From Spirosoma profusum (lineage in GTDB: Bacteria > Bacteroidota > Bacteroidia > Cytophagales > Spirosomataceae), in NCBI RefSeq assembly GCF_014699005.1, contig NZ_JACWZY010000003.1, positions 343,978-407,977 of the forward strand: 64,000 nt of DNA. Reading direction: 5' to 3'. The translations under genes and the position numbers were made by a program. Below, one piece after another: positions 43,826 to 54,200 of this stretch. Position 1 is the first letter of the stretch; each line of letters opens with the position of its first letter. The notes beneath the pieces were generated by a model. It worked only from the letters and a program-made list of their open reading frames with translations, did no database searches and was not told the origin of the DNA.

Positions 43826-44782
43826 CTATTGCTTCAAAAACTCACCCAGATTTTGCTTCGTCACCAGTTGGAACGGAATCAGTGTTTCTTTTTCAACTGG
43901 CTGCCCTTTTGCCAGCTTCACGGCGGCTTCTATGGCTTTAGCCCCCTGTTGTTCGGCGTTCTGGAAAACGGTAGCGTCCAGCGATCCTTTTTTTACAGCC
44001 TGCAACGCATCGGGAATGGCATCGATACTGACAACCAAGACTTTATCTTTCAAGCCTGCGTCGGTTAGGGCTTTTACAGCACCTAGGCCCATTTCGTCGT
44101 TTTGGGCAAATACGGCGTTGATTTGCGAACCGAATGACTGAATCCAGTTCTCCATCAACGACATACCTTTGGCCCGGTCCCACTCGGCGGTTTGATGCGC
44201 TAACAGTTTCAGATTCGGGTATTGCTTCAGAATTTCCTGCGCGCCCTGTTCGCGTTTTATCTGTGCTGCCTGACCCATGTAGCCGTGCATCATCAGGATA
44301 TTGCCTTTCCCATTCAGTTTTTCGGCAATGAATTTCATGGCGATACGTGCCGATTCGACATCATCCGAACCCACAAATGCCGATGGTTTGGTGCTCGTCT
44401 CAGAATTGACGTTGATGATGGGAATTTTCGCGGCCAGCGCCTTGGTCACGGCGGGCGAACTGGCTTCTACTTCACAGGGATTCATAATGATGGCGTCGAC
44501 ATGCTGCGCAATGAAACTTTCGACTTGTTCAACCTGCTTCAAAGCCGACCGTTCCGCATCGACTGTAATCAGTTCAACACCATCGGCTTCAGCTTTTTTA
44601 GCCATTTCATCGTGCACATTCACAATGAATTCGTTCTGCATACTGAGCATGGTAGCTCCCACAACGATTTTCTTGCCGTCGCTCCCGCCACTTTTTTCGT
44701 TTGATGCCGATTGATTACATCCGATAAGTAAAGCACTGATTAATAGCGTAAAACCGAGCGACGATACCGGTAATTGTTTCAT
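43826..44782 (-). CDS. rbsB: Sugar-binding lipoprotein of a ribose/xylose-type ABC importer
   Basis: The 318-residue product has a lipoprotein signal (LLISALLIGCNQS). It forms a type I periplasmic binding fold: KIVVGATMLSMQNEFIVNVHDEM near residue 34, DAIIMNPCEVEASSPAVTKAL near 95, NILMMHGYMGQ near 160, AVFAQNDEMGLGAVKAL near 220 and VVSIDAIPDALQAV near 250. This is the RbsB/XylF class that captures a monosaccharide outside the inner membrane. The symbol reflects family, not proven substrate. The permease gene ends six bases upstream. Confidence 0.88.
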   Translation of the reverse strand: MKQLPVSSLGFTLLISALLIGCNQSASNEKSGGSDGKKIVVGATMLSMQNEFIVNVHDEMAKKAEADGVELITVDAERSALKQVEQVESFIAQHVDAIIMNPCEVEASSPAVTKALAAKIPIINVNSETSTKPSAFVGSDDVESARIAMKFIAEKLNGKGNILMMHGYMGQAAQIKREQGAQEILKQYPNLKLLAHQTAEWDRAKGMSLMENWIQSFGSQINAVFAQNDEMGLGAVKALTDAGLKDKVLVVSIDAIPDALQAVKKGSLDATVFQNAEQQGAKAIEAAVKLAKGQPVEKETLIPFQLVTKQNLGEFLKQ

Positions 44783-44788
44783 GTTACG

Positions 44789-45739
44789 TTAACGAGTTGA
44801 TTGATTCAGACTATCCAGCACTACGGCTCCGATGATAATGACTCCCATCACAACCTGCTGGTAATAAGACGTTACGTTCAATAAATCGAGGCCATTGCTG
44901 ATGACGCCAATCAGCAGCGCACCGAGCAACGTACCAGTCATGGTACCGGTGCCGCCCGACGTACTGGTACCGCCGATGATAGCAGCAGCAATGGCGTCGA
45001 GTTCAAAGCCTGCGCCCGCGTTCGGTTGGCCTGTGGTGATACGTGATGTGAGCAAAATGCCAGCCAGTGCCGCCAATCCTCCTGACAAAGCATAAACGAC
45101 CATTTTTACGGTACTTAACTGAATACCCGACGCGCGGGCGGCTTGTTCGTTACCACCCACGGCATACATGTAGCGCCCCAAAACGGTTTTTCGTAGAATG
45201 ACGCTGCAGATAATGAACGTAACAATCAGAATGAGAATCAACGTCGGAACGCCCAGGATTTTTCCGCCACCAATGAAATTGAACGAGTCAGAGAGGTTGG
45301 AAATCGGCCGCCCTTTACTCAGAATCAGCGCCAAACCCCGACCAACGGTCATGGTTCCCAACGTAACGATAAAAGGCGGCACCTTGCTTCGAGTAATGAT
45401 AAACCCGTTGAAAGCGCCGAACGCAAGTCCAGCCAGTAAACCCATTCCAATAGGCACAATCACCGGATAGGTATCAGGATGAGCAAACGTAGCGGCTGCG
45501 ATACCTGTAACGGCCACAATAGAACCCACCGACAAATCAATACCGCCGGTGATGATGACGAACGTAACACCGAAGGCCAGTAAGGCGTTGATCGATACCT
45601 GCGTAACGATAATCATCAGATTCTGAACGGTCAGAAACGTAGGGGCGAGAAACGTAAGCGTAAGACAGATCGCGAAGAAAGCAATGAAAAGGCCGTATTT
45701 GCCAAGACCCCGTAAACGTTCTTTGTATGAATTTTCCAT
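44789..45739 (-). CDS. rbsC: Ribose/xylose-type ABC importer permease
   Basis: The 316-residue product has about eight to ten membrane helices and the BPD_transp_2 pattern: FGVTFVIITGGIDLSVGSIVAV near residue 57, the family's EAA-like GNEQAARASGIQLSTVK near 196, and AIAAAIIGGTSTSGGTGTMTGTLLGALLIG near 250. It forms the channel of the importer with the ATPase encoded 23 bases upstream and the binding protein six bases downstream. Confidence 0.92.
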   Translation of the reverse strand: MENSYKERLRGLGKYGLFIAFFAICLTLTFLAPTFLTVQNLMIIVTQVSINALLAFGVTFVIITGGIDLSVGSIVAVTGIAAATFAHPDTYPVIVPIGMGLLAGLAFGAFNGFIITRSKVPPFIVTLGTMTVGRGLALILSKGRPISNLSDSFNFIGGGKILGVPTLILILIVTFIICSVILRKTVLGRYMYAVGGNEQAARASGIQLSTVKMVVYALSGGLAALAGILLTSRITTGQPNAGAGFELDAIAAAIIGGTSTSGGTGTMTGTLLGALLIGVISNGLDLLNVTSYYQQVVMGVIIIGAVVLDSLNQSTR

Positions 45740-45762
45740 TCGTGTTGTTACGTAGTAAGCGG

Positions 45763-47262
45763 TTAAGGCTGCATCGCGTACCGCATAATCGTTTCCTGCG
45801 TGGCTTCGTCGGTTGAGAGCGTGGCCGTCAGTTTTCCCTTCGCTAATACCAGAATCCGGTCGCTCAGGCCGAGTAATTCGGGGAGTTCCGACGAGATCAG
45901 AATTACCGCTATACCTTTCTCTTTCAGTTGGTTAATTAGTTTGTAAATCTCCGCTTTTGCCCCAATGTCGATGCCGCGCGTAGGTTCGTCGAGGATCACG
46001 AGCGATGGAGAAGAAAGCAGCACTTTGCCAATCACTACTTTTTGCTGATTTCCTCCGCTCAAGTAAACCACTGATTGATTAGGACTGGCCGCTTTTATTT
46101 TCAGGTCGGCAATAACGGTCTGCGCTGCTGCCAACTCACTTTTGGCCTGCAATAACCCACCTTTGGCGTGCTGACGCAGACTCGACAACGTAATGTTTTG
46201 CCGAACCGACAAACGCGGAATAAAACCAAGTTTTTTGCGATCTTCGCTCACATAGCCGATGCCACGCTCAATGGCTTCCTGTGGTGATTTTATGTCGATA
46301 CGTTCGCCTTGTACGTAAATGTCGCCACTGTCAGGTTTATCCAGTCCGTAAATAGTACGGGCAATTTCGGTACGTCCCGCCCCCATGAGTCCGGCGATAC
46401 CCAGCACTTCACCCGCATACGCCGAGAAGCTAATGTCCTCAAATTCACCCTGTCGGCTCAGGTTTTTTACCGACAAAACCTCGTTCCCTCGCTCCGTTTT
46501 AGAACTCGGAAAAAGACTCTCGATTTTCCGCCCGACCATCATGGTGATCAACGTATCAATATCGAGTTCGGCAGCGGGTTTGGTGCCGATGTACGTACCA
46601 TCGCGTAAAACGGTAATGGTGTCGGAGATGGCAAATATCTCGTCCATTTTGTGCGAGATATAGATGATGGCTACGCCTTTGGCTGTCAGGTCTTTGATGA
46701 TGCCAAATAACGTAGCAACTTCTTTGTCGGACAGCGCCGAAGTTGGTTCATCCATGATAATTACCTTGGCATCGTTCGAGATGGCTTTGGCAATTTCAAC
46801 CATCTGCATCTGCGCCACACTCAGGCGTTTCATGGGCGTGTCGGGAGCAATGTTGACACCCATTTGCTTCAGCAATTCGGCAGCTTGATGGTTCAGATTT
46901 CGGTCGTTTAGCCAACTGAATAGTTTGCCGTTTTTTTCCCGTCCCAGGAAAATATTCTGCGCTACCGTTAATTCAGGAACCAGCAACATTTCCTGATGAA
47001 TCATGGAAATGCCTTTTTTCATTACGTCCCGAACGTGGCCTGTTGTCAGGTCTTCGCCTTCAAACCGGATTTCACCTGAATCGGGTGTTTCCAGCCCAAT
47101 CAGGATTTTCATCAGCGTCGATTTACCTGCCCCGTTCTCACCCATCAGCGCGTGCACTTCCCCACGACGTACCGCCAACTGAACATTATCCAGCGCCTTC
47201 ACGCCCGAAAATGTCTTCGTTAGTCCACGTACCTGAAGAATGTAATCCTGATTTGCCTGCAT
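45763..47262 (-). CDS. rbsA: Ribose/xylose-type ABC importer ATPase (two nucleotide-binding domains)
   Basis: The product is 499 residues from ATG 47262. It carries two ABC cassettes in one chain. The first has Walker A GENGAGKST near residue 43, a degenerate signature (RLSVAQMQMVEIAKAI) and Walker B VIIMDEPTSAL. The second has GLMGAGRTE in place of a full Walker A near 290, signature YLSGGNQQKVVIGK and LVILDEPTRGID. A weak second site is usual for this class. It powers uptake together with the two following genes; the DUF6528 gene probably joins the operon. A TATATTTG box lies 47 bases upstream. Confidence 0.93.
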   Translation of the reverse strand: MQANQDYILQVRGLTKTFSGVKALDNVQLAVRRGEVHALMGENGAGKSTLMKILIGLETPDSGEIRFEGEDLTTGHVRDVMKKGISMIHQEMLLVPELTVAQNIFLGREKNGKLFSWLNDRNLNHQAAELLKQMGVNIAPDTPMKRLSVAQMQMVEIAKAISNDAKVIIMDEPTSALSDKEVATLFGIIKDLTAKGVAIIYISHKMDEIFAISDTITVLRDGTYIGTKPAAELDIDTLITMMVGRKIESLFPSSKTERGNEVLSVKNLSRQGEFEDISFSAYAGEVLGIAGLMGAGRTEIARTIYGLDKPDSGDIYVQGERIDIKSPQEAIERGIGYVSEDRKKLGFIPRLSVRQNITLSSLRQHAKGGLLQAKSELAAAQTVIADLKIKAASPNQSVVYLSGGNQQKVVIGKVLLSSPSLVILDEPTRGIDIGAKAEIYKLINQLKEKGIAVILISSELPELLGLSDRILVLAKGKLTATLSTDEATQETIMRYAMQP

Positions 47263-47308
47263 AACGTAGTGACGGCGATTCGGTCGATTCTCTAAGACCT
47301 CAATCGGC

Positions 47309-47316
47309 CAAATATA
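47309..47316 (-). promoter_or_regulatory. Possible -7 box (TATATTTG) of the ABC importer operon
   Basis: An exact TAnnTTTG match lies 47 bases before the ATPase ATG, in the gap to the divergent DegT gene. The nearest upstream TTG is only 15 bases away, shorter than usual. Confidence 0.3.
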
Positions 47317-47460
47317 CCGTAATGATCGAATCAAGCGCCGATTTTTGCCGGTTACTACGTTTTGATTTGTTACCTAACGTAGTAAAAATCGCCGGTTTCG
47401 ATAGCCCGAAATTACCTTGCCAACGTATTATAATGAGTGATACGCTTTCTACAGGACGTA

Positions 47461-48693
47461 ATGAATACGCTAACTTCCAGTACGCAATTAGCCATTCACG
47501 GTGGCGAAAAAACAGTTACTACCTCATTCCCCTGGCCCATTTTCGACGAACAGGAGGTACAGGCCGTGGCCGACGTAGTACGTAGTGGTCAGTGGGGAAA
47601 TCCCGATTGCGCCGGACTCGTGGCCGAATTTGAACAGCAATTCGCCGACTACTGCGGCAGTAAATATGCGATGACTTGCGCCAATGGGTCGGTATCGCTA
47701 CGTATGGCCATGATTGCCTGCGGTGTAAAACCCGGCGACGAGGTAATTGTACCGCCTTATACGTTCATCGCTACAGCATCGATTGTACTAGAGGTGAACT
47801 GCGTACCGGTTTTCGTAGACATTGAACCTGATACGTATAACCTTGATCCAACAGCCATTGAAGCCGCCATCACCGAACGTACCAAAGCCATAATTCCGGT
47901 TCATTTTGCGGGACTTCCGTGCAACATGGACGCAATTATGGACATTGCGCGTCGGCATAATTTGCGTGTGATCGAAGATGCCGCACACGCGCATGGAGCC
48001 GAATACAAAGGCCGCAAACTCGGCTCCATCGGCGATGTGGGTAGCTTTAGTTTTCAGTCGTCGAAAAACCTGAATTCGGGCGAAGGCGGCATAGTGATTA
48101 CGAACGACGATGCACTGTACGAAACGATGAATTCGCTACGTAACGTCGGGCGATTGCCGCATGGACAGTGGTACGACCATTTCAATCCGGGATGCAATTA
48201 TCGGATTACGCAGTTGCAGGCTGTGTTACTCAGTCAGCAACTCAAACGCCTTGATGAACAGACCATTACCCGGGATGAAAATGGTATTTATCTGGATAGT
48301 TTATTAGCTGACATCAACGGTATTACGCCTTTGAGTCGGGGCAACGTAGCGATACGCCATAGTCATCACCTGTACATTTTCAAGTACGACAAAAGTGAGT
48401 TTGGCGATACGTCGAAGGCGGATTTTGTAGCGATGTTGGCGGCTGAAGGTGTGCCCTGTTCAGGTGGTTATCCACATCCGCTGTACAAACAGCCCGTTTT
48501 TCAGCAAAAAAACTGGATGTGTTACGCCATTCCTGAATCCGTCGATTATTCACAAACGTACTGCCCGGTTGCCGAACGAGCCTGCTCCGACGAAGCCGTA
48601 TGGATTTTCCAGTTCGCCATGTTAGGTACAAGAAGCGATATGGAATCGTTTGCCGAAGCCATTCGCAAAATTCAACGCACAGTAAATAAATAA
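47461..48693 (+). CDS. DegT/DnrJ/EryC1/StrS-family PLP aminotransferase
   Basis: The 410-residue product from ATG 47461 has the family's layout: SGQWGNPDCAGLVAEFEQQFADYCG near residue 45, ALxAGVxPGDEVIVPPYTF-like MIACGVKPGDEVIVPPYTFIA near 90, VIEDAAHAHGAEY near 178, and the PLP-binding Lys in FSFQSSKNLNSGEGG at about residue 202. Such enzymes transfer an amino group to keto-sugars, often nucleotide-linked, though some act in cyclitol or amino-sugar metabolism. It is divergent from the sugar ABC importer and followed by a glycosidase, so a role in handling the same sugar is plausible. Confidence 0.88.
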   Translation: MNTLTSSTQLAIHGGEKTVTTSFPWPIFDEQEVQAVADVVRSGQWGNPDCAGLVAEFEQQFADYCGSKYAMTCANGSVSLRMAMIACGVKPGDEVIVPPYTFIATASIVLEVNCVPVFVDIEPDTYNLDPTAIEAAITERTKAIIPVHFAGLPCNMDAIMDIARRHNLRVIEDAAHAHGAEYKGRKLGSIGDVGSFSFQSSKNLNSGEGGIVITNDDALYETMNSLRNVGRLPHGQWYDHFNPGCNYRITQLQAVLLSQQLKRLDEQTITRDENGIYLDSLLADINGITPLSRGNVAIRHSHHLYIFKYDKSEFGDTSKADFVAMLAAEGVPCSGGYPHPLYKQPVFQQKNWMCYAIPESVDYSQTYCPVAERACSDEAVWIFQFAMLGTRSDMESFAEAIRKIQRTVNK

Positions 48694-48737
48694 TGGAAAT
48701 GTGAAGCTGGTTCAACTTACTATGCTACTATACAAAT

Positions 48738-48782
48738 GAGTGTTTTTGTCATGCTGACGCAGGAAGCATGACAAAAACACTC
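48738..48782. repeat. Perfect 18-base inverted repeat, GTTTTTGTCAT family
   Basis: GAGTGTTTTTGTCATGCT (48738-48755) and its exact reverse complement (48765-48782) flank a nine-base loop (GACGCAGGA). It lies between the aminotransferase and hydrolase genes and is a short member of the 8289-8406 family. Confidence 0.8.
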
Positions 48783-48843
48783 TACAATGAAAAATTTCAA
48801 CTGCGTCATTTTAACACGTTTGAAACACAATCATTATTCATTC

Positions 48844-51192
48844 ATGAACCGGTCCTGGTCATTTTTACTGCTCCTGTTAGTAACTATTAGCCCAGCGATG
48901 GCGCAGTCGATTTCACTGCAACGAGCAGTAATGCTGGTTTCGCCGTCAATACCGTTACCAATGCGCGAAACGGCTCCGCAAATGCTCAGCGAAGAGATCG
49001 CAAAACGGACAGGCGTTACGTTGAAAACCAGTTTAAACTGGTCGAAAACGAATCCGGTTAACGTAGCATTTGTGTTGGCAGCAGATAAAGATTTGCAGGG
49101 CGTGCCGGTGCCAGCCAATACGCAAAAAGATCGGCCGGAAATAAAGCCAGAAGGATTTCGGGTGGTGAGCAACGTAACGTCGAACGGAACCATACTTTGG
49201 ATTATTGGCGCCGATGCTCGGGGAATTCTGTTCGGTACATCCTGGCTGCTACGTCACCTGAATATGGAAGCGAAAAGGCTTGAGTTGGAGCAGTCGGTGG
49301 ACGTAGCGTCGTCGCCCGCTTACCCAATTCGCGGACATCAACTGGGCTATCGGACGACAGCAAATTCGTATGATGCCTGGACCGTGGCGCAGTTCGACCA
49401 GCATATACGCGAACTCGCTATTTTCGGTACTAATGCAGTCGAAGGTATTCCATTTCACGAAGAAGAAAAACCGAGTCCGCATTTTAAGGCATCGCCCGCC
49501 GAGATGCGGATAAAAATGGGCGCAATCTGCCAGAAATACGATCTCGATTACTGGGTCTGGACACCTGCTACGTTCGACCTTAAAGATGCCGCTAAACGGA
49601 AAGCCGAGCTTGATTTACACGAATCGTTTTACAAGGCTTGCCCCCGTCTCGACCATATTTTCGTGCCCGGTGGCGACCCCGGCGACAACCATCCCAGGGA
49701 GGTCATGCCGTTTTTGAAAGACCTGCATACGTTACTCATCAAATATCACCCAAAAGGAAAAATCTGGCTTTCGTTACAGGGATTTAACGTTGAACAGGTC
49801 GATTATTTTTATGATTATCTGGCTCAAAATAAGCCCGACTGGCTGGCTGGCGTAGTACATGGCCCTAGCAGCCCGAATTTGGCCGAAACACGCTACCGCT
49901 TGCCAAAACAGTATCAGATTCGGCAGTATCCCGATATTACTCACAATGTACGCTGCGAGTTTCCGGTGCCTCGTTGGGATCAGGCGTATGCCTTGACGCT
50001 TGGACGTGAAGCGCCTAATCCAAGACCTTATTCATATGCCAAATCGCAGGCTGCAATGGCTCCGTTTACCGATGGATTTGTCTCGTATTCAGATGGTTGT
50101 CACGACGATGTGAATAAGGTTGTCTGGAGTATGCGCGGCTGGAATCCCAATCAGGATGTCCACGAAATTCTGGCTGATTATGGGCGGTTTTTCTTCGGAC
50201 CGAAACTGGATTCTCCTGTGGCTGATGGCATTGCGGCCCTCGAACAGAACTGGAGTGGGCCACTAGCCGAAAACGGCGGTGTCGAAGCCACATTTACGTA
50301 CTGGAAGCAATTGGAAACCGAAAATCCGGCACTACGTAACAACTGGCGCTGGCAAGTTTTTCTGCTCCGTACCTATTACGATACGTATACCCGCCGACGT
50401 CTTCTTTACGAACAATCGCTCGAACAAAAGGCAAACGAACAACTGGCGCAGGCCGAAACCATCGGCGCTGAACAGGCCATGAAACAGGCGCTTGACGTAG
50501 TGAATCAATCGGAAACAAAGCCCGTTTCACCAGAGTTGAGGCAGAAAATAGAAATGCTGTGCGCCGATTTATTCACCTCTATCGGATTGCAAACCAGCGT
50601 TCCGAAATACAAAGCCAAAGGGTATGAACGCGGTTGCCTGCTCGATTTTGTGGATTATCCGCTTAACAATCGGTGGTGGATGGCCGATGAGTTTGTGACT
50701 ATAAAATCGCTGAAAACGAACGAAGAACAGGTAGCACGCCTGAAACAGATGGGTACCTGGGAAAATCCTGGAAAAGGAAGTTTTTACGACGATGTATCGA
50801 GCATCAGCAAAGGACCACGCGTGAAAACCGTTTCGGAAGACGCCACCGATATTGCGTGGTGGAAAGATGGTTTTAGTCGTGCCCGGTTATCATCGCAAAC
50901 CTATCAGCGCTGCCCGGCGCTTGACTACGATAACCTTGACCCCGGCACACGCTACGTCATTCGGGTAGTTGGTTTTGGCGAAGCCCTGCTACGTGTCGAT
51001 GGGCAGCGGCTGGAACCGATTGTCTACCATCGGGAAGCCGATACGGTAAAAGAATGGATTGTTCCCCTGGCGGCTACGCAGGATGGACGTATCAGCGTTA
51101 CGTTCGACCAACCCGAAGAATCACATCTGAACTGGCGGCAGAATTCCCGCATCTCGGATATATGGCTGTTGGCTGAAAAATCGAAGGAATGA
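48844..51192 (+). CDS. Exported alpha-glucuronidase-like glycoside hydrolase (GH67/GH115 type)
   Basis: The product is 782 residues from ATG 48844, which opens a signal peptide (LLLLLVTISPAMAQ). A longer start at 48787 is possible. Residues about 25-160 resemble the GH67/GH115 N-terminal alpha/beta domain (IIGADARGILFGTSWLLRHL). A TIM-barrel-like region follows, with YPIRGHQLGYRTTANSYDAW near 177, FGTNAVEGIPFHEEE near 215, YWVWTPATFD near 257, and HIFVPGGDPGDNHP near 295. The C-terminal ~130 residues are a beta domain. It is likely to release glucuronate-type residues from plant polysaccharide; the exact family is uncertain. Confidence 0.65.
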   Translation: MNRSWSFLLLLLVTISPAMAQSISLQRAVMLVSPSIPLPMRETAPQMLSEEIAKRTGVTLKTSLNWSKTNPVNVAFVLAADKDLQGVPVPANTQKDRPEIKPEGFRVVSNVTSNGTILWIIGADARGILFGTSWLLRHLNMEAKRLELEQSVDVASSPAYPIRGHQLGYRTTANSYDAWTVAQFDQHIRELAIFGTNAVEGIPFHEEEKPSPHFKASPAEMRIKMGAICQKYDLDYWVWTPATFDLKDAAKRKAELDLHESFYKACPRLDHIFVPGGDPGDNHPREVMPFLKDLHTLLIKYHPKGKIWLSLQGFNVEQVDYFYDYLAQNKPDWLAGVVHGPSSPNLAETRYRLPKQYQIRQYPDITHNVRCEFPVPRWDQAYALTLGREAPNPRPYSYAKSQAAMAPFTDGFVSYSDGCHDDVNKVVWSMRGWNPNQDVHEILADYGRFFFGPKLDSPVADGIAALEQNWSGPLAENGGVEATFTYWKQLETENPALRNNWRWQVFLLRTYYDTYTRRRLLYEQSLEQKANEQLAQAETIGAEQAMKQALDVVNQSETKPVSPELRQKIEMLCADLFTSIGLQTSVPKYKAKGYERGCLLDFVDYPLNNRWWMADEFVTIKSLKTNEEQVARLKQMGTWENPGKGSFYDDVSSISKGPRVKTVSEDATDIAWWKDGFSRARLSSQTYQRCPALDYDNLDPGTRYVIRVVGFGEALLRVDGQRLEPIVYHREADTVKEWIVPLAATQDGRISVTFDQPEESHLNWRQNSRISDIWLLAEKSKE

Positions 51193-51205
51193 GTGAACGG
51201 ATTGT

Positions 51206-51264
51206 AGTCTGGTCGTCCAGACTGCGACTCTCAACCCAAAGCCCTTTTAGTTACGGGCTTTGGG
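51206..51264. terminator. Two adjacent hairpins between convergent genes
   Basis: AGTCTGG/CCAGACT (51206-51223, loop TCGT) is followed by CCCAAAGCCC/GGGCTTTGGG (51235-51264, ten-base loop). They sit between the hydrolase stop and the stop of the giant minus-strand gene and can end both transcripts. No long T-run follows. Confidence 0.65.
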
Positions 51265-51282
51265 CGGATAGAAGCGATACGT

Positions 51283-54200
51283 TTACGGCATTCCTAACTT
51301 GAGCCGACTGGTGGCATTGAATGAGAGTCGCCCCCCGGCTCCATATTTCACCCGCAAAGCCTGAGCCTGATAACTGCCCGATAGGTTGACGACATGGTTC
51401 ACCTGCACGGCATCGGTAGCTATTGGTACACGCCCACATGACCACACGCTGGCATCATTCCAATTGCCCGCCTTCACCGTGTACATGCTGCTACAACCAC
51501 CGGCAACGATCACATTTAGCTGGAAATTCGTTCGCACCGACAAACCCCCCGGATCGCTGGCGATAACCGTTACGCTGAAAGGTGATCCCACTGTAGTGGA
51601 CACCATACCCGTGATGGTCCTGGGCGAAACAAAACTGAGTCCAGCGGGTAAGCCCATTACCGACAGTGTAAGACTATTGGGCGTTTCGGCATCGGTGAAC
51701 GTATTGGCTGGAATAGTATAACTGAACGTACTCCCCAACGTAGCAGACTGGGGCGGAATGACATTGACTACTGTGGGTGGGCAGTTCTGATAGGTAACAC
51801 TGGTACTGGCCGAAGCTGTACAGCCATTTTCGGCCGTTAATGTAACGGAATAGGTTCCGACTACACTCACCGATATACTGGACGTAGTGGCACCGGTACT
51901 CCAACGATACGTTCCATTGCCGACGGCACTCAGGCTCACTGACGATGTCGCGCAACTCAACACAGTACCGGTCAATGGGGCAATGCTGAGCGTAGGAGGG
52001 GTATTGTCCTGGAATATCTGGACAGAAGTAGTAGCCATACAACCGTTGGCGCCTGTTAACGTAACAGAATAAGTGCCTGCCGACGTAGCACTGATCATGG
52101 ACGTAGTGGTACCTGTACTCCAGTGATACGTTCCTGTGCCAATGGCCGTCAGACTCAAGGAAGAATTAGCGCAGGTGAGCGCCGTCGAGCTGACCTGGAT
52201 GCTCAGGGTCGGTATGGTTGAATTGGAATGAACGAGTGCGGTTTGGCTGGCCGAGCATCCATTAGCGCCAATTACCGTAACAGAGTAGGTGCCTGCTACG
52301 TTGACAACTGCTACGTTATCTGATTGACTTACTACGCCCGGACCCGAGAATTGATACGTATTTCCACCTCCGGCCGTTAACGTAACGCTGGTTTGGGAAC
52401 AAGTCAACGTGCCGCTGGCCGTCAGCGTGGCCGTGGGAGCCTCCAAGTTGGCGAAAACGGTGGTTGTTTGGCTGGCCGAGCAGCCATTGGGAGCGGTGGC
52501 GGTTACGGAGTAGATTCCCGCTACGTTCACTATTGCTACGTTACCCGACTGACTAAGAATGCCTAAGCCGCTAAATTGATACGTAGCACCACCTCCGGCC
52601 GTTAACGTAACGCTAGTCTGAGCGCAGGTGAGCGTATTACTGGTCGAAAGTGTGGCTGTGGGAGCCTCTGTCCTAGAGAAAACGGTAGTGCTACTCGTTG
52701 CCGAGCAGCCGCTGGCTGAGGTGACCGTCACCGAATACGTTCCTGCTACGTTGATCACTGCTCCGTTAGCCGATTGGTTCAAAACGCCCGGGCCCGAGAA
52801 CTGATACGTATTACCTCCGTCTGCTGTTAGTGTCACACTGGTCTGGGTGCAGGTGAGCGTACCACTGGCCGACAGGGTGGCGATGGGTGTAGCATTCACT
52901 ACTAGGCTGGCGATGGCCGTGGTAGTCTGTTCATTATTCGTAATGATCAACGTAAAGGTCTGATTTCCGGGCTCAGTTGCGGTCAGGCTTTGGCTGAAGG
53001 TGAGATTGCTACTGGTACCAGCAGTGCTCATTGCACCATTGGTAAGCGTATAGGCATATTCACCTGTTACGTTACCTATGACTGCGGTTAATGCGTATAC
53101 ACCACCCAAACACACGCTGGCCGGGCTAGCTTCAAATCCGCTGATCGGGTCTGTTGGGTTCACCGATAAACTATAGACATCACTAACGCTTGTACAGCCA
53201 TTTGTACTCTGAGTCTGCACGGTCAGCGAGTAACTGCCTGCCTGAGTGGGCATACCTGTTAACGCACCCGTCGACGCCAAAGCCAAACCTTCAGGCAACG
53301 TGCCACTGGTCAGACTGAAACTATAAGGTCCGCTGTCGCCAGTGGCCGTGAAGCTCTGGCTAAAGGGAATTCCTACCTTAGCCGTACTGATAGTAGGTAT
53401 ACTCACCGTCAGGCTGGCGGGCTCTCCCTGATATTCATAGGCTCCCATGTCGACCCGATCGCCGTAGACGCGAGGATTTCCCGCCAGATCGGTGCGGTAT
53501 CCTTCGCCCAGCTCCCGTAAGGTGCCGGTATTAATGGCAGGTGAACAACCATGGAGCTGAGTTGAAGTGGTGGATGCAAAGGGAGAGATCGTGGTTGTTA
53601 AGTTATTACCTCCATCGCTATAGCCTGTTGCCGAACCCTCCAACAGGCTGTAGTTAACATCGATCGTGCTACCGGACTGACTATACAATGTATTAGCCCC
53701 CCCATTGCCAAATAATACACAATTATTCAAATTCGGATTGCTACTTTCATTATATATCCCCCCACCATTAGGTGCCAAATTATTTTGGAGGCTGCAATTG
53801 GTCAGGTAGGGATTAGTGCCATAATTGTAAATGGCTCCACCAGCGAGGGAAGCCGAATTGCTCTGAAAGCTACAGATGGTCAGGATCGGATAACCACCGT
53901 TCGTATTGTATATTCCTCCCCCATAAACAGCCGAGTTGTTTTCAAAGCTAACATTAACCAGCATAGGAGTGCTGTTATCATTGTACATTCCAGCCCCCTT
54001 GTTATGTGGGGAAGAGGCTCCATTAGCCTTGCCGTCCGCGATAATGAAGTTAGTCAGGTACGCTGAGTTGTCCAGGCCAGGACCATTATAAATTACGTGA
54101 TAACTATTGTCGCTAGAACTGCCCGCCGAGCCAATGTTGCCCGATAGAGTGCTGCTGGCGGGCTGCGATGCCCCACCGTGACCCGTCGTCGGGGTAAAAA

